Source: Acidimicrobiaceae bacterium (GTDB lineage Bacteria; Actinomycetota; Acidimicrobiia; Acidimicrobiales; Aldehydirespiratoraceae). From it: a stretch of DNA of 64,000 bases. Position 1 is the first letter of the stretch. Each line of letters begins with the position of its first letter. Of this stretch, positions 32,929-40,928 are shown in pieces. The notes under the pieces are model-generated. The model was not told the origin of the DNA. It saw only the letters and a list, made by a program, of their open reading frames with translations, and ran no database searches. Made by a program: the position numbers and the translations under genes. The DNA lies in contig JAERSO010000018.1 in assembly GCA_016845585.1 (NCBI GenBank), forward strand, positions 1 through 64,000, in the 5' to 3' direction.

Positions 32929-33861
32929 ATGGGTGTGGCGTATGAACGATTTCAGGTCCCGGTGTCCGGCGGCGAGATCACGTGTGGACGGTGGGGGACG
33001 GGCGAGCAGATCGTCGTGGCATCCCACGGCATCACGGCGAACCACCTGTCCTGGCAGCGGGTCGCAGAGCTGATCGTCGAACGGAGCGGCGACGCCGTGT
33101 CGATGGTCGCGGTCGACCACCGCGGTCGAGCTGGTTCTTCCGACACGCCCGGGCCGTTTGGTTTGCAGGCCCATGCCGATGACCTCGCAGCCGTGCTCGA
33201 TCATCTCGGGCTGGAGTCGGCCCCGTTGGCCGGCCACTCGCTCGGTGGGTTCATCATCGCCAACGCGGCGGAGCGTCATCCGGGTCGTGTCGAGCGCCTG
33301 GTTCTGGTCGACGGGGGCGTGCCGTTCCCCAGTGCGGGTCCGCCCCCGGATCCCGCCGAGGTCGATGTCGAGGCAGTCGTCCAGGCCGTGATCGGTCCGG
33401 CCCTCGACCGACTCGATCAGCGATGGCCGGATGAGGAGAGCTATGTCGACTTCTTCCGCGCTCATCCCGCCTTCCAGCCACCCAATGAGTGGTCGCCGGC
33501 GGTCGAGGCGTATGTGCGCTACGACTCCCATGTCGACGACGACGGCCAGATCATGTCGTCGGCACGGAAGGACGCAGTGCTGGTCGACGGAGGCGCGGCC
33601 ATCGTCGACCCGACCGCGGCCGCCGCGATCGAACGCGTCACCGCGCCCACGACGTGGATCTGGTGCCCGCGCGGAATTCTCGACGACAGTCCCGGGCTCT
33701 ACCCTCCCGACTACGTCGAGGGTCGCACGAGCCAACTCGCCCACGTGATGTCGCTTCTCGTCGACGACACGAACCACTACACGATCGTGGTTTCCGATCA
33801 CGGCGCCGGCGCGGTGGCCGACATCATCCTCGGCGGATATGAGACACTGCCCGAGTGCTGA
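32929..33861 (+). CDS. Alpha/beta hydrolase
   Basis: From ATG 32929 the product has 310 residues. It has the oxyanion-hole strand VVASHGITANHLSWQRVA, the DHRGRAGSS segment, the nucleophile elbow AGHSLGGFI (Ser), and a C-terminal His in TNHYTIVVSDHG. These are soluble esterase/lactonase/epoxide-hydrolase-like enzymes; the substrate is unknown. A longer frame from 32398 is an overlapping shadow of the deaminase gene. It overlaps the phosphatase gene by 7 nt. Confidence 0.85.
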   Translation: MGVAYERFQVPVSGGEITCGRWGTGEQIVVASHGITANHLSWQRVAELIVERSGDAVSMVAVDHRGRAGSSDTPGPFGLQAHADDLAAVLDHLGLESAPLAGHSLGGFIIANAAERHPGRVERLVLVDGGVPFPSAGPPPDPAEVDVEAVVQAVIGPALDRLDQRWPDEESYVDFFRAHPAFQPPNEWSPAVEAYVRYDSHVDDDGQIMSSARKDAVLVDGGAAIVDPTAAAAIERVTAPTTWIWCPRGILDDSPGLYPPDYVEGRTSQLAHVMSLLVDDTNHYTIVVSDHGAGAVADIILGGYETLPEC

Positions 33862-34442
33862 TCCTGTTGCGCCACGGGCGTACGCCGACCAACGAGCAGC
33901 GCCGGCTGCAGGGCAGCCATGACGCGTCGCTCGATGAGGTCGGTCGCACACAGGCGGCGCACGCCGGGGACTACATCCGATCGCGCTGGGACATCGATGA
34001 GGTCGTCATCAGCCCGCTGGCGCGCACCCGACAGACGGCGGAGTGCGCCGGCTTCGGCGACGCTGCGGTCGTCGACGATCGATGGCGGGAGATCGATTTC
34101 GGCGACTACGACCGACGCCCGATCAGCGAGGTCGTGCAGGAACTCGCCGCGGCATGGACCGAGGACATCCACTATGAACCGGCCGATGGCGAGTCGATGG
34201 CGGTGTTGCACGATCGTGTCGTCTCGGCCTGTCTCGATCTGGAGGCGCGGGCCCACGACCGCAACATCCTGGTCGTGAGCCACGCAACGCCGATCAAGTC
34301 GGCGGCGGTGTGGGCGATGGGTGGGCCGGCGTCACAGGTCCTGAGTCTTTCGCTCAACGTCGGGACGGTGAGCGTGATCGGGCACTACCACGGCGCGCTG
34401 GTGTTGAAGGAGTTCAACAGCTGGATTCCGCGGCCGCGCTGA
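33855..34442 (+). CDS. Histidine phosphatase (phosphoglycerate-mutase-like)
   Basis: The 195-residue protein has the catalytic LLRHGRTPTNEQ near its start (RHG residues 6-8; His is phosphorylated), SPLARTRQTAE, REIDFGDYDRRP (Glu) and a second His in VVSHATPIKS. Members dephosphorylate sugars, nucleotides or cobalamin precursors; nothing here specifies the target. Starts at GTG 33855 inside the end of the hydrolase gene. Confidence 0.88.
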   Translation: MLILLRHGRTPTNEQRRLQGSHDASLDEVGRTQAAHAGDYIRSRWDIDEVVISPLARTRQTAECAGFGDAAVVDDRWREIDFGDYDRRPISEVVQELAAAWTEDIHYEPADGESMAVLHDRVVSACLDLEARAHDRNILVVSHATPIKSAAVWAMGGPASQVLSLSLNVGTVSVIGHYHGALVLKEFNSWIPRPR

Positions 34443-34452
34443 CGCCGCCGGG

Positions 34453-34938
34453 TCAGTTGTCCGACGAGCCCCACTTCTCGACCACGGTGGTGTAGACGCC
34501 CTGGTCCCACGAGTACTCGATGGTGTTGCCATCGGGGTCGCGCAACATGCAGATGTAGCCGATCGGTGCGGGCATCATCGTGGGCGGCATGGCCAGGTAG
34601 CCGTCCTCGCGGCCGCGCTCGGCCATGGCATCGACGTCTTCTTTGTTGGTGACCTCGATGCCGAGATGAGCGAACGGGCCAAGCGTGGCGTGGGGCGCAT
34701 CAGCGAATGGATCGTGACCTTCGAGGAACTGCGCGACGACCAGGATGAATGGGTGCTCGGTCATGTCGTCCATGCCGAGCCAGGCGCCGAAGCCGTCGGC
34801 ATCCTCACGGCGATCGAGCAGCGTCATCGGGGTGTACGTCGTGTACCAATCGATGGTGGCGTCGATGTCTTCCACACGAAGCGCGATGTGGGTCCAGCGG
34901 GCCCGGGTAGGGCCGACGTCGTAGGTGGATTCGGTCAT
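34453..34938 (-). CDS. VOC-family (glyoxalase/dioxygenase fold) protein
   Basis: From ATG 34938 the product has 161 residues. Two beta-alpha-beta-beta-beta modules are seen: WTHIALRVEDIDATIDWYTT and GPFAHLGIEVTNKEDVDAMA. The candidate metal ligands His (WTHI), His (AHLG) and Glu (GNTIEYSW) are kept, so a metal-dependent lyase, isomerase or ring-cleavage role is possible. It is transcribed divergently from the FadR-type regulator, with two TGGTCNGACCA sites in between, marking the left edge of the proposed regulon. Confidence 0.8.
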   Translation of the reverse strand: MTESTYDVGPTRARWTHIALRVEDIDATIDWYTTYTPMTLLDRREDADGFGAWLGMDDMTEHPFILVVAQFLEGHDPFADAPHATLGPFAHLGIEVTNKEDVDAMAERGREDGYLAMPPTMMPAPIGYICMLRDPDGNTIEYSWDQGVYTTVVEKWGSSDN

Positions 34939-34992
34939 CAGACTCCTTCGCTCGACGTATGTCGGGTCTCGTGCGGACGCTAGCACGGTCCG

Positions 34993-35005
34993 ATGGTCAG
35001 ACCAT
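34993..35005. promoter_or_regulatory. FadR-type operator ATGGTC-A-GACCAT
   Basis: A perfect 6-bp inverted repeat around one A, 54 nt upstream of the VOC gene start. It matches the TGGTCNGACCA consensus known for FadR-family repressors. Other copies are at 35040, 37925 and 55364. Confidence 0.8.
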
Positions 35006-35039
35006 CAGTCGCCTCGGGAAGCGGCTAGGGTTGGACAAT

Positions 35040-35050
35040 TGGTCCGACCA
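35040..35050. promoter_or_regulatory. FadR-type operator TGGTC-C-GACCA
   Basis: A perfect inverted repeat, 20 nt upstream of the regulator's GTG start. The spacing suggests autoregulation. A partial repeat TAGGACC follows directly. Confidence 0.8.
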
Positions 35051-35070
35051 TAGGACCAGAGGGGGATCCA

Positions 35071-35823
35071 GTGCTCGATGAATCCGTGGCCGAGGCCACT
35101 GAGATGGAAGAGAATGGTCTGGAATTCGAACCAATCTCGCGTGAGACGGTCAGTTCACAGATCCGGGCCCAGCTTCTCCGGCGAATCACCACCGGTGAGC
35201 TTGGCCCGGGCTCGCGGATGCCATCGGAACGGGATCTCGCCGAGCAGTTCCGAGTGGCGCGTACGTCTGTGCGCGAAGCGATGCAGGGATTGTTGTCACT
35301 CGGCGTCGTCGAACGCCGCGGCAATCGCTCCTTCGTCGCCGAACACCTGCCCGAGGTCGTGGTCACGCGCTCCGATGATCGCAAGGACTTCGTCACCCAG
35401 CTCTTCGAGACGCGCCGGGTCCTGGAGGTGCCGATCTTCGCGCTGGCGGCGGTTCGGGCCGACGATCACGCCCGTGCTCGGGTGACGGAGCTGGCGGAGC
35501 GGTTCCACGGCGAGCTCGACATCGCCGACTTCCGCCGACTCGATCGCGAGTTCCACACCACGGTGGCCGCGGCCTGTGGCAACCCGTTGCTGATCGAGCT
35601 CTACGGGAAGGTGCTCGACCAGCTCTTCCGATCCCAGGAGTTCGACGACCTGCTGAGCGATGAGAAGAATCGTGCCGAGGTCCGGCGCATCGTGGCAGAG
35701 TCGAGCGCAGCCCACGAGGCCATTGCGCTCGCGTTCGCGCTCGGCGACATCGACGAGATGGAGCGCTGCACCCGCGATCATCTCGGCGCCGTCGCTCAGG
35801 CCATGGTCGACGACCTGGTCTGA
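35071..35823 (+). CDS. GntR/FadR-family transcriptional regulator
   Basis: The 250-residue protein has an N-terminal winged HTH (VSSQIRAQLLRRITTGELGP; RMPSERDLAEQFRVARTSVR; EAMQGLLSLGVVERRG; residues about 26-88) and a C-terminal FCD ligand domain with metal/acid-binding motifs RRLDREFHTTVAAACGNPLL and SSAAHEAIALAFALGDIDEM. FCD regulators sense small carboxylates or aromatic acids. GTG start 35071 has a good GGGGGA site. Palindromes of the FadR type flank its promoter and recur across the following 20 kb, so it is the obvious candidate controller of that block. Confidence 0.93.
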   Translation: MLDESVAEATEMEENGLEFEPISRETVSSQIRAQLLRRITTGELGPGSRMPSERDLAEQFRVARTSVREAMQGLLSLGVVERRGNRSFVAEHLPEVVVTRSDDRKDFVTQLFETRRVLEVPIFALAAVRADDHARARVTELAERFHGELDIADFRRLDREFHTTVAAACGNPLLIELYGKVLDQLFRSQEFDDLLSDEKNRAEVRRIVAESSAAHEAIALAFALGDIDEMERCTRDHLGAVAQAMVDDLV

Positions 35824-35827
35824 CCCG

Positions 35828-36376
35828 ATGGTTCGAGCAATCGGCTTGGTGGTGGCGGTCGCCGCGCTCGGGTTGGTCGGGTGCTCGGACTCCGTTGGAT
35901 CCGACGACGGCCGCGACCCAATCCCCACGCTCAACTGTGTCAACCCGATCGACATCATGGATGAGCCACCGGACGGGTGGTACACGGTCGTGGACGTGGT
36001 GGCATTCCAGGATGTCGACTCCCACCAGCTCGGGCGATTCGACGCCGAGACCGGGCGCAGGTTCTCGAAGTTCGGGCTGGTGCTCCGAGCCGACGCTGCC
36101 TTCGTCCTCAAGGTCGCGGAAGCATCCCGGCCGAACGCCGTCCTCGATTGGCACACGCTCGAAGAGGCGGATCCGTCGACGGCGATCGCCATCGACGGTT
36201 GTGCCGGTGTCTGCGAGTTCGAGCTGCAGCCGGGCTGTCCGTTGGGTGAGACCGGTGAGTGGGTCGTGTATCCGGGTGGCGTGTGGACGGTCGAGCCCGC
36301 GTGCATCGAGCTCGAGATCACCACGGACCGAGCCTCGGAGACCGTTCGTCTCCCGATCGGGGTCACCTGCGTGTGA
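35828..36376 (+). CDS. Lipoprotein of unknown function
   Basis: From ATG 35828, 4 nt after the regulator stop, the 182-residue precursor has a signal peptide and lipobox (VAVAALGLVGC, Cys about 19). The mature part contains TLNCVNPIDIMDEPPDGWYT and several Cys (CAGVCEFELQPGCPLGE), likely disulfide-bonded. No family recognised. A longer frame from 35660 lies antisense-like inside the regulator gene and was rejected. Being in the regulator operon, it may help capture the inducer outside the cell. Confidence 0.7.
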   Translation: MVRAIGLVVAVAALGLVGCSDSVGSDDGRDPIPTLNCVNPIDIMDEPPDGWYTVVDVVAFQDVDSHQLGRFDAETGRRFSKFGLVLRADAAFVLKVAEASRPNAVLDWHTLEEADPSTAIAIDGCAGVCEFELQPGCPLGETGEWVVYPGGVWTVEPACIELEITTDRASETVRLPIGVTCV

Positions 36377-36385
36377 GGTCGGTCG

Positions 36386-36814
36386 TCAGCCGATGCCGAG
36401 TCCGCGCAGCGTCTCGGCTGCCGCGTCATCGACCTGCAGGAGGAAGCCGGCGCTGTCCCAGTAGTCGGTGCGCGCGGCCACGAGGCCGTCGCGAATCCGG
36501 AGGAGCTGCGCGCCTCGCACCGAGAACGGCGCCTTGCCCTGGAAGCGGCCGGTCATGGTGTAGAAGACGGCCACAGCATCGCGGTCGGCGACCACCGAAT
36601 CGATCTCGTAGTGCAGTCCCGGCATCGAATCGAGGAAGCCGGGAAGTCTGCTGCGGTACTCCTCGCGTCCGACACATCCAGACCCGAGTGCTGCGGTGTG
36701 GTCGTTGACGAAGTCGTCGGTCACGTGGGCGGCGATCGCATCCGGATCGCGGCCATCGAATGCGGCGAAGTATGAGCGCGCGACTTGGGCCTGGCTTGAC
36801 GAGCTGTCGATCAT
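36386..36814 (-). CDS. SnoaL/NTF2-like protein
   Basis: The 142-residue cone-shaped alpha+beta fold: AQVARSYFAAFDGRDPDAIA, HVTDDFVNDHTAALGSGCVG, VADRDAVAVFYTMTGRF, QLLRIRDGLVAARTDYWDSA. NTF2-like proteins include ketosteroid isomerase, polyketide cyclases and the small subunits of ring-hydroxylating dioxygenases. Lying next to a Rieske oxygenase gene, a beta-subunit-like or isomerase role is possible, though the strand is opposite. Confidence 0.85.
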   Translation of the reverse strand: MIDSSSSQAQVARSYFAAFDGRDPDAIAAHVTDDFVNDHTAALGSGCVGREEYRSRLPGFLDSMPGLHYEIDSVVADRDAVAVFYTMTGRFQGKAPFSVRGAQLLRIRDGLVAARTDYWDSAGFLLQVDDAAAETLRGLGIG

Positions 36815-36880
36815 GGACTCACTGTTGCACGCACGGCGCTGCAGCGGCTGCAGCCAGCCGAGGATCGTGAGGAGTCATCC

Positions 36881-37867
36881 ATGGAGTTCATCCAGGCCGA
36901 ATCGCTTCGCAACTACTGGTACCCGGTCATCGATGTGAGCGACGTCGGTGATCAGCCGAAGAAGGTCACGCTTCTGGGTGCGGACTATGTGGTGTGGCAC
37001 ACGCCGGATGGCTCGGTGGCGGCTGCGCCCGACCGGTGTCCGCACCGGGAGGCACCTCTTTCGATCGGGTGGATCGAGGAGGGCAACCTGGTGTGCGCCT
37101 ATCACGGATGGGCGTTCGGTGATGAGGGCAGGTGCGTCGAGGTGCCTTCGTCGGGCCAGGGGGCAACGGTTCCACCTGCAGCCCACCTGCCGTGCGTCCA
37201 TGCGGAGTCCCGCTACGGGTTGGTGTGGATCTGCCCGGGTACGCCCGTGGCGTCGATTCCCGGTGTGCCACACGACGACGATCCCGCATTCCGTCGAATC
37301 AACACGGGCGTCGACGTGTGGAAGACGGCCGCGACGCGAATGGTCGACAACTTCCTCGACATCAGCCATTTCCCATGGGTCCACACCGGAACCTTCGGCG
37401 ACGGGCTCGACCGCACCGTGCCGAAGATCGAGCTCTCACAGCTCGACGACGACTTCTACGGGTATGCGTACGAGGTCGATGCCAACAATCCCGACGAGGC
37501 CAACGTCATCAGTGGCTCGGAGGAATCGACCGTGCATCGGTGGATGACGACGGGGTATGCGTTGCCGCTCATCGTGCGCAGCACCATTCGCTACGCCGAC
37601 GGGCTCGAACACATCCTGTTGCTCTGCAGCACACCCATCGACGATGTCACCAGCTACTTCACATTCGTGGTGTGGCGAAACGATGACCACTCCGTCGATG
37701 CCGAGGAGACGATCGCGTTCGATCGGGCGATCGGTGCCGAGGACAAGGCGATGTTGCAGCGCGTACCCGGCACGCTCCCGTTGGGCCAGACCGACATGGT
37801 GAGCGTGCAATCCGATCGGCCGTCCGTCGATTGGCGCCGCAACTTCCTGGCGCTCGTTGAGAAGTAG
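36881..37867 (+). CDS. Rieske non-haem iron oxygenase (VanA/PobA-like)
   Basis: This 328-residue single-component-type oxygenase has the Rieske cluster CPHREAPLSIG (Cys 53, His 55) and CAYHGWAF (Cys 72, His 75). The mononuclear iron site is DNFLDISHFPWVH, with Asp 156, His 163 and His 168. Vanillate demethylase and related O/N-demethylases share this size and motif set. No reductase gene is near, so it must borrow electrons. A GAGGAG site precedes ATG 36881. A 10-bp-arm inverted repeat follows the stop, separating it from the next operon. Confidence 0.92.
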   Translation: MEFIQAESLRNYWYPVIDVSDVGDQPKKVTLLGADYVVWHTPDGSVAAAPDRCPHREAPLSIGWIEEGNLVCAYHGWAFGDEGRCVEVPSSGQGATVPPAAHLPCVHAESRYGLVWICPGTPVASIPGVPHDDDPAFRRINTGVDVWKTAATRMVDNFLDISHFPWVHTGTFGDGLDRTVPKIELSQLDDDFYGYAYEVDANNPDEANVISGSEESTVHRWMTTGYALPLIVRSTIRYADGLEHILLLCSTPIDDVTSYFTFVVWRNDDHSVDAEETIAFDRAIGAEDKAMLQRVPGTLPLGQTDMVSVQSDRPSVDWRRNFLALVEK

Positions 37868-37868
37868 T

Positions 37869-37907
37869 GCCGAGCAATTGCGCCGAGCGGTAACCGGATT
37901 GCTCGGC
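37869..37907. terminator. Inverted repeat GCCGAGCAAT / ATTGCTCGGC
   Basis: The 10-bp perfect arms have a 19-nt interior and begin 1 nt after the Rieske gene stop. It lies between two plus-strand transcription units, just ahead of the operator at 37925. A structure-only terminator is the best reading; no U-tract follows. Confidence 0.5.
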
Positions 37908-37923
37908 TGAGCGCTGCCCGGCT

Positions 37924-37936
37924 ATGGTCTGACCGT
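37924..37936. promoter_or_regulatory. FadR-type operator ATGGTC-T-GACCgt
   Basis: Ten of eleven core bases match TGGTCNGACCA (the last A is G). It sits 38 nt upstream of the first gene of the 14-gene operon (ATG 37975), where a repressor would block initiation. Confidence 0.75.
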
Positions 37937-37974
37937 CAGTCCATACCTGGCTCTCGTGCCAGAGGAGCGTTGCC

Positions 37975-38460
37975 ATGGCCATTCGTGGGATGAATCATGC
38001 TGTTCTGTACGTCCGTGATGCGGCGCGGCACCGGCAGTTCTACGAGGATGTGCTCGGCTTCTCCACGATCATCGACGGACCCGGTCCCTACGTCTTCATG
38101 CGGGCTCCGGAGTCGCAGAACCATCACGACATCGCGTTCTTCGCCATCGGGGAGCAGGCGGCGCCGTCGGAGGCGGGGGCGCGCACCGTCGGCCTCTACC
38201 ACCTCGCGTGGGAGGTCGGCACGCTGACCGAACTCGAGGAGATGCGCGGTCGTCTCGAAGCTGCGGGTGCGCTCGCCGGAGCGTCGGATCATGCCAACAA
38301 CAAATCGCTCTACGGGATGGACCCCGACGGACTCGAGTTCGAGGTGATGTGGCTCACGCCGCCCGAGCACTGGGGGGCGGACGAGCACGAGGCGATCGTT
38401 CGCCCGCTCGACATCGCCGCCGACAAGGCCCACTTCGAAGCACTCGGTGTCACGATCTGA
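37975..38460 (+). CDS. VOC-family protein, catechol-dioxygenase-like
   Basis: The 161-residue protein begins RGMNHAVLYVRDAARHRQFY and carries GLYHLAWEVGTLTELEEM and DPDGLEFEVMW. The His (MNHA), His (YHLA) and Glu (EFEV) positions fit the metal triad of extradiol dioxygenases and glyoxalase-type enzymes. It is the first gene of the 14-gene operon and shares its last base with the cupin gene start (TGATG). A ring-cleavage or lyase role is inferred, not shown. Confidence 0.85.
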   Translation: MAIRGMNHAVLYVRDAARHRQFYEDVLGFSTIIDGPGPYVFMRAPESQNHHDIAFFAIGEQAAPSEAGARTVGLYHLAWEVGTLTELEEMRGRLEAAGALAGASDHANNKSLYGMDPDGLEFEVMWLTPPEHWGADEHEAIVRPLDIAADKAHFEALGVTI

Positions 38461-38840
38461 TGAACCTGGAAAACGAGTTCTGCTACTTCTACGACGATGA
38501 TGCGTTCAAGGAGACCGACCGCGAAGGATTCCGCCGCCGGATCGTCACCGGTGAGAAGCTCCAGCTGTGCTTCTGGCGTATCAGCGGCGGCGCCACCGGC
38601 TCGTTCCTGCACAAGCACGACGAGCACGAGCAGCTCGGCATCATTGCTCGCGGCAAGCTCGATTTTCGGATCGGCGAGGAAGACGACCAGCGGCGGATGG
38701 TGCTCGAGAAGAACGACTTCTATCTCGCTCCGCTGAGCGTGTGGCATGGCGACAGTGTCTTCATCGGCGATGACGAATACGACGAGTGCTGGATCCTTGA
38801 CGTGTTCGCCCCGCCCCGTGACGATCTGCGGGAGGGCTGA
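38460..38840 (+). CDS. Cupin-domain protein
   Basis: From ATG 38460 the product has 126 residues. The single cupin barrel has motif 1 GSFLHKHDEHEQLGIIARGK (His, His, Glu positions) and motif 2 DFYLAPLSVWHGDSVF (His), so it can bind a metal. Small cupins act as isomerases, dioxygenases or storage proteins. A longer frame from 38208 overlaps the VOC gene and was rejected. It sits 6 nt upstream of the HyuA gene. Confidence 0.88.
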   Translation: MNLENEFCYFYDDDAFKETDREGFRRRIVTGEKLQLCFWRISGGATGSFLHKHDEHEQLGIIARGKLDFRIGEEDDQRRMVLEKNDFYLAPLSVWHGDSVFIGDDEYDECWILDVFAPPRDDLREG

Positions 38841-38846
38841 GTATTC

Positions 38847-40928
38847 ATGGCTGACTGGAGACTCGCCGTCGACATCGGTGGCACGTTCACCGACGTCGTG
38901 CTGCTCGACGCCGCATCAGGTCGCGTGGTCGTCGACAAGACCCTGACCACGCCATCGGCACCCCTCGACGGTGTTCGCGCCGGGGTCACCCAACTCCTTG
39001 CGAAGGCGGGAGTGAGGCCGAGCGACATCACGGCGCCGATCGTGCACGCCACCACGCTGATCACCAACGCGTTGATCGAGGGCAAGACGGGCCGCGCCGG
39101 GCTGGTCACCACCAAGGGCTTCGGCGACACGCTGCTGATTCGTGACGAGCATCGCTACGACATGTACGACCTCCAGATCGAGTTCCCCGCGCCCCCGATC
39201 GCCCGGGAGCTCACCTTCGAGCTCGACGAACGCACCGGGGCCGAAGGCGTCGTGCTCACGGCGCCGAGCGTGGCGGACCTCGATCGTCTCGCCGCGCAGC
39301 TCGCGGCGGCCGAGGTGGAATCGGTGGCAATCTGCCTCCTCAATTCCTACGTCAACGCCGAGAACGAGCAGGTCGTCGCCGAGCACCTGCGCAAGGAGCT
39401 GGGTGTTCCGGTGTGCATCTCCGCGGAGATCTCGCCTCAGATTCGCGAGTACCCACGGATGATCACCGTGGCATGCAACGCGGCCACGATGCCGGTGATC
39501 GGCCCGTACCTCGACGAACTGCAGAAGTGGCTGTCGGCCGAGGGCTTCGGCGGGTCGGTCCTGATGATGCTCTCCAACGGTGGCGTGGTCTCTGCCGACG
39601 ACGCGGCCCGCGGCCCGATCCGTCTCGTCGAGTCCGGTCCGGCGGCCGGCGCATTGGCCGGAAGCTGGTTCGCCCGCAGACTCGGTGTCGAACGCCTGCT
39701 CTGCTTCGACATGGGCGGCACGACCGCCAAGGCGTGTCTCATCGAGCACGGCGAACCCGAGCTCACGAACACCTTCGAGGTGGCTCGCGCCTATCGCTTC
39801 AAGAAGGGCAGCGGGTTCCCCGTGTCGGTCCCGTCGGTCGACCTCGTCGAGATCGGCGCGGGAGGCGGCAGCCTCGCCTGGGTCGACCAGTTCGGCCTGT
39901 TGAAGGTCGGCCCCGAGTCAGCCGGTGCCGACCCCGGCCCCGCCAGCTACGGCCGCGGCGGCACCACACCGGCCGTCACCGACACCGACGTGATGCTCGG
40001 CCTGCTCGATCCCGCGGCCTTCCTCGGCGGCGACATGCCGCTCGACCCCGCTCTGGCCGAGAGCGCCACGGCATCGGTCGCCGGTCCGCTCGGCTTGTCA
40101 GTCATGGACACGGCCGCCGGCGTGCACGAGGTGGTCAACCAGAACATGGCGGCCGCCGCCAGCATGCACGGCGTCGAGATGGGTGTCGATCTCCGAGGCA
40201 TCACCCTGATCGCGTTTGGTGGTGCTGGTCCGGTTCATGCCTGTGGCGTGGCCGACTTGCTCGAGTCGAACCGCGTGATCTTCCCCGTCAACGCCAGCGT
40301 GTTGTCCGCGTTCGGCGCCCTCGTCTCGCCGGTGAGGATCGACCTGGCCCGGTCACTCCCGCGGCTGATCGACGATGTCGATCCGGCGGAACGCGACGCA
40401 TTGCTCGACTCGTTGCGCGACGAAGGGCGACGAGTGCTCTCCGCGGCCGGTGTGGCCGACGACGCCGTGGTGTTCCGGTACGGCGTCGACGCTCGCTATG
40501 CGGGCCAGGGCAATGAGATCACTGTCTGGGTCGGCGAAGGCGACTCGTGGCCCGCCACGCCGCAGCAGGTGCACGAGGCGTTCGAGACCGAGTACCGCCG
40601 CATCTACGGCATGGCCATCCCCGACGTGAAGGTCGAGGCGGTCACCTGGCGCTTGAGCGCCTCGGCACCCGCGGCCGAGGTCGAGCCCGACGCGTCGCTG
40701 CCGGCGAACACCGATGCCACGCCGGGCGCCCATCGTCCGATGGTGTTCGGACGAGGCCAGGACGCCGTCGACACGCCGGTCTACCAGCGCACCGCGCTGG
40801 GTGCGGGCGCCCGTTTCGATGGACCCGCGGTGGTCGAGGAACGCGAAACCACCACCGTGATCCGGCCCGGATGGACGGTGGAAGTGGCCGCCGATGGCTC
40901 GCTCATCGCCGACAGGAGCACGTCATGA
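38847..40928 (+). CDS. Hydantoinase/oxoprolinase subunit A (HyuA)
   Basis: The 693-residue HyuA-type ATPase has the N-terminal phosphate-1 motif LAVDIGGTFTDVVLLD, ATTLITNALIEGKTGRAGLV, the second ATP motif CFDMGGTTAKACLIEHG and GAGGGSLAWVD. Together with HyuB it performs ATP-dependent ring opening of 5-oxoproline or hydantoins, or carboxylation of ketones (acetone and acetophenone carboxylases). Which reaction applies here is open; no third carboxylase subunit is seen. It overlaps the HyuB start (ATGA). Confidence 0.92.
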   Translation: MADWRLAVDIGGTFTDVVLLDAASGRVVVDKTLTTPSAPLDGVRAGVTQLLAKAGVRPSDITAPIVHATTLITNALIEGKTGRAGLVTTKGFGDTLLIRDEHRYDMYDLQIEFPAPPIARELTFELDERTGAEGVVLTAPSVADLDRLAAQLAAAEVESVAICLLNSYVNAENEQVVAEHLRKELGVPVCISAEISPQIREYPRMITVACNAATMPVIGPYLDELQKWLSAEGFGGSVLMMLSNGGVVSADDAARGPIRLVESGPAAGALAGSWFARRLGVERLLCFDMGGTTAKACLIEHGEPELTNTFEVARAYRFKKGSGFPVSVPSVDLVEIGAGGGSLAWVDQFGLLKVGPESAGADPGPASYGRGGTTPAVTDTDVMLGLLDPAAFLGGDMPLDPALAESATASVAGPLGLSVMDTAAGVHEVVNQNMAAAASMHGVEMGVDLRGITLIAFGGAGPVHACGVADLLESNRVIFPVNASVLSAFGALVSPVRIDLARSLPRLIDDVDPAERDALLDSLRDEGRRVLSAAGVADDAVVFRYGVDARYAGQGNEITVWVGEGDSWPATPQQVHEAFETEYRRIYGMAIPDVKVEAVTWRLSASAPAAEVEPDASLPANTDATPGAHRPMVFGRGQDAVDTPVYQRTALGAGARFDGPAVVEERETTTVIRPGWTVEVAADGSLIADRSTS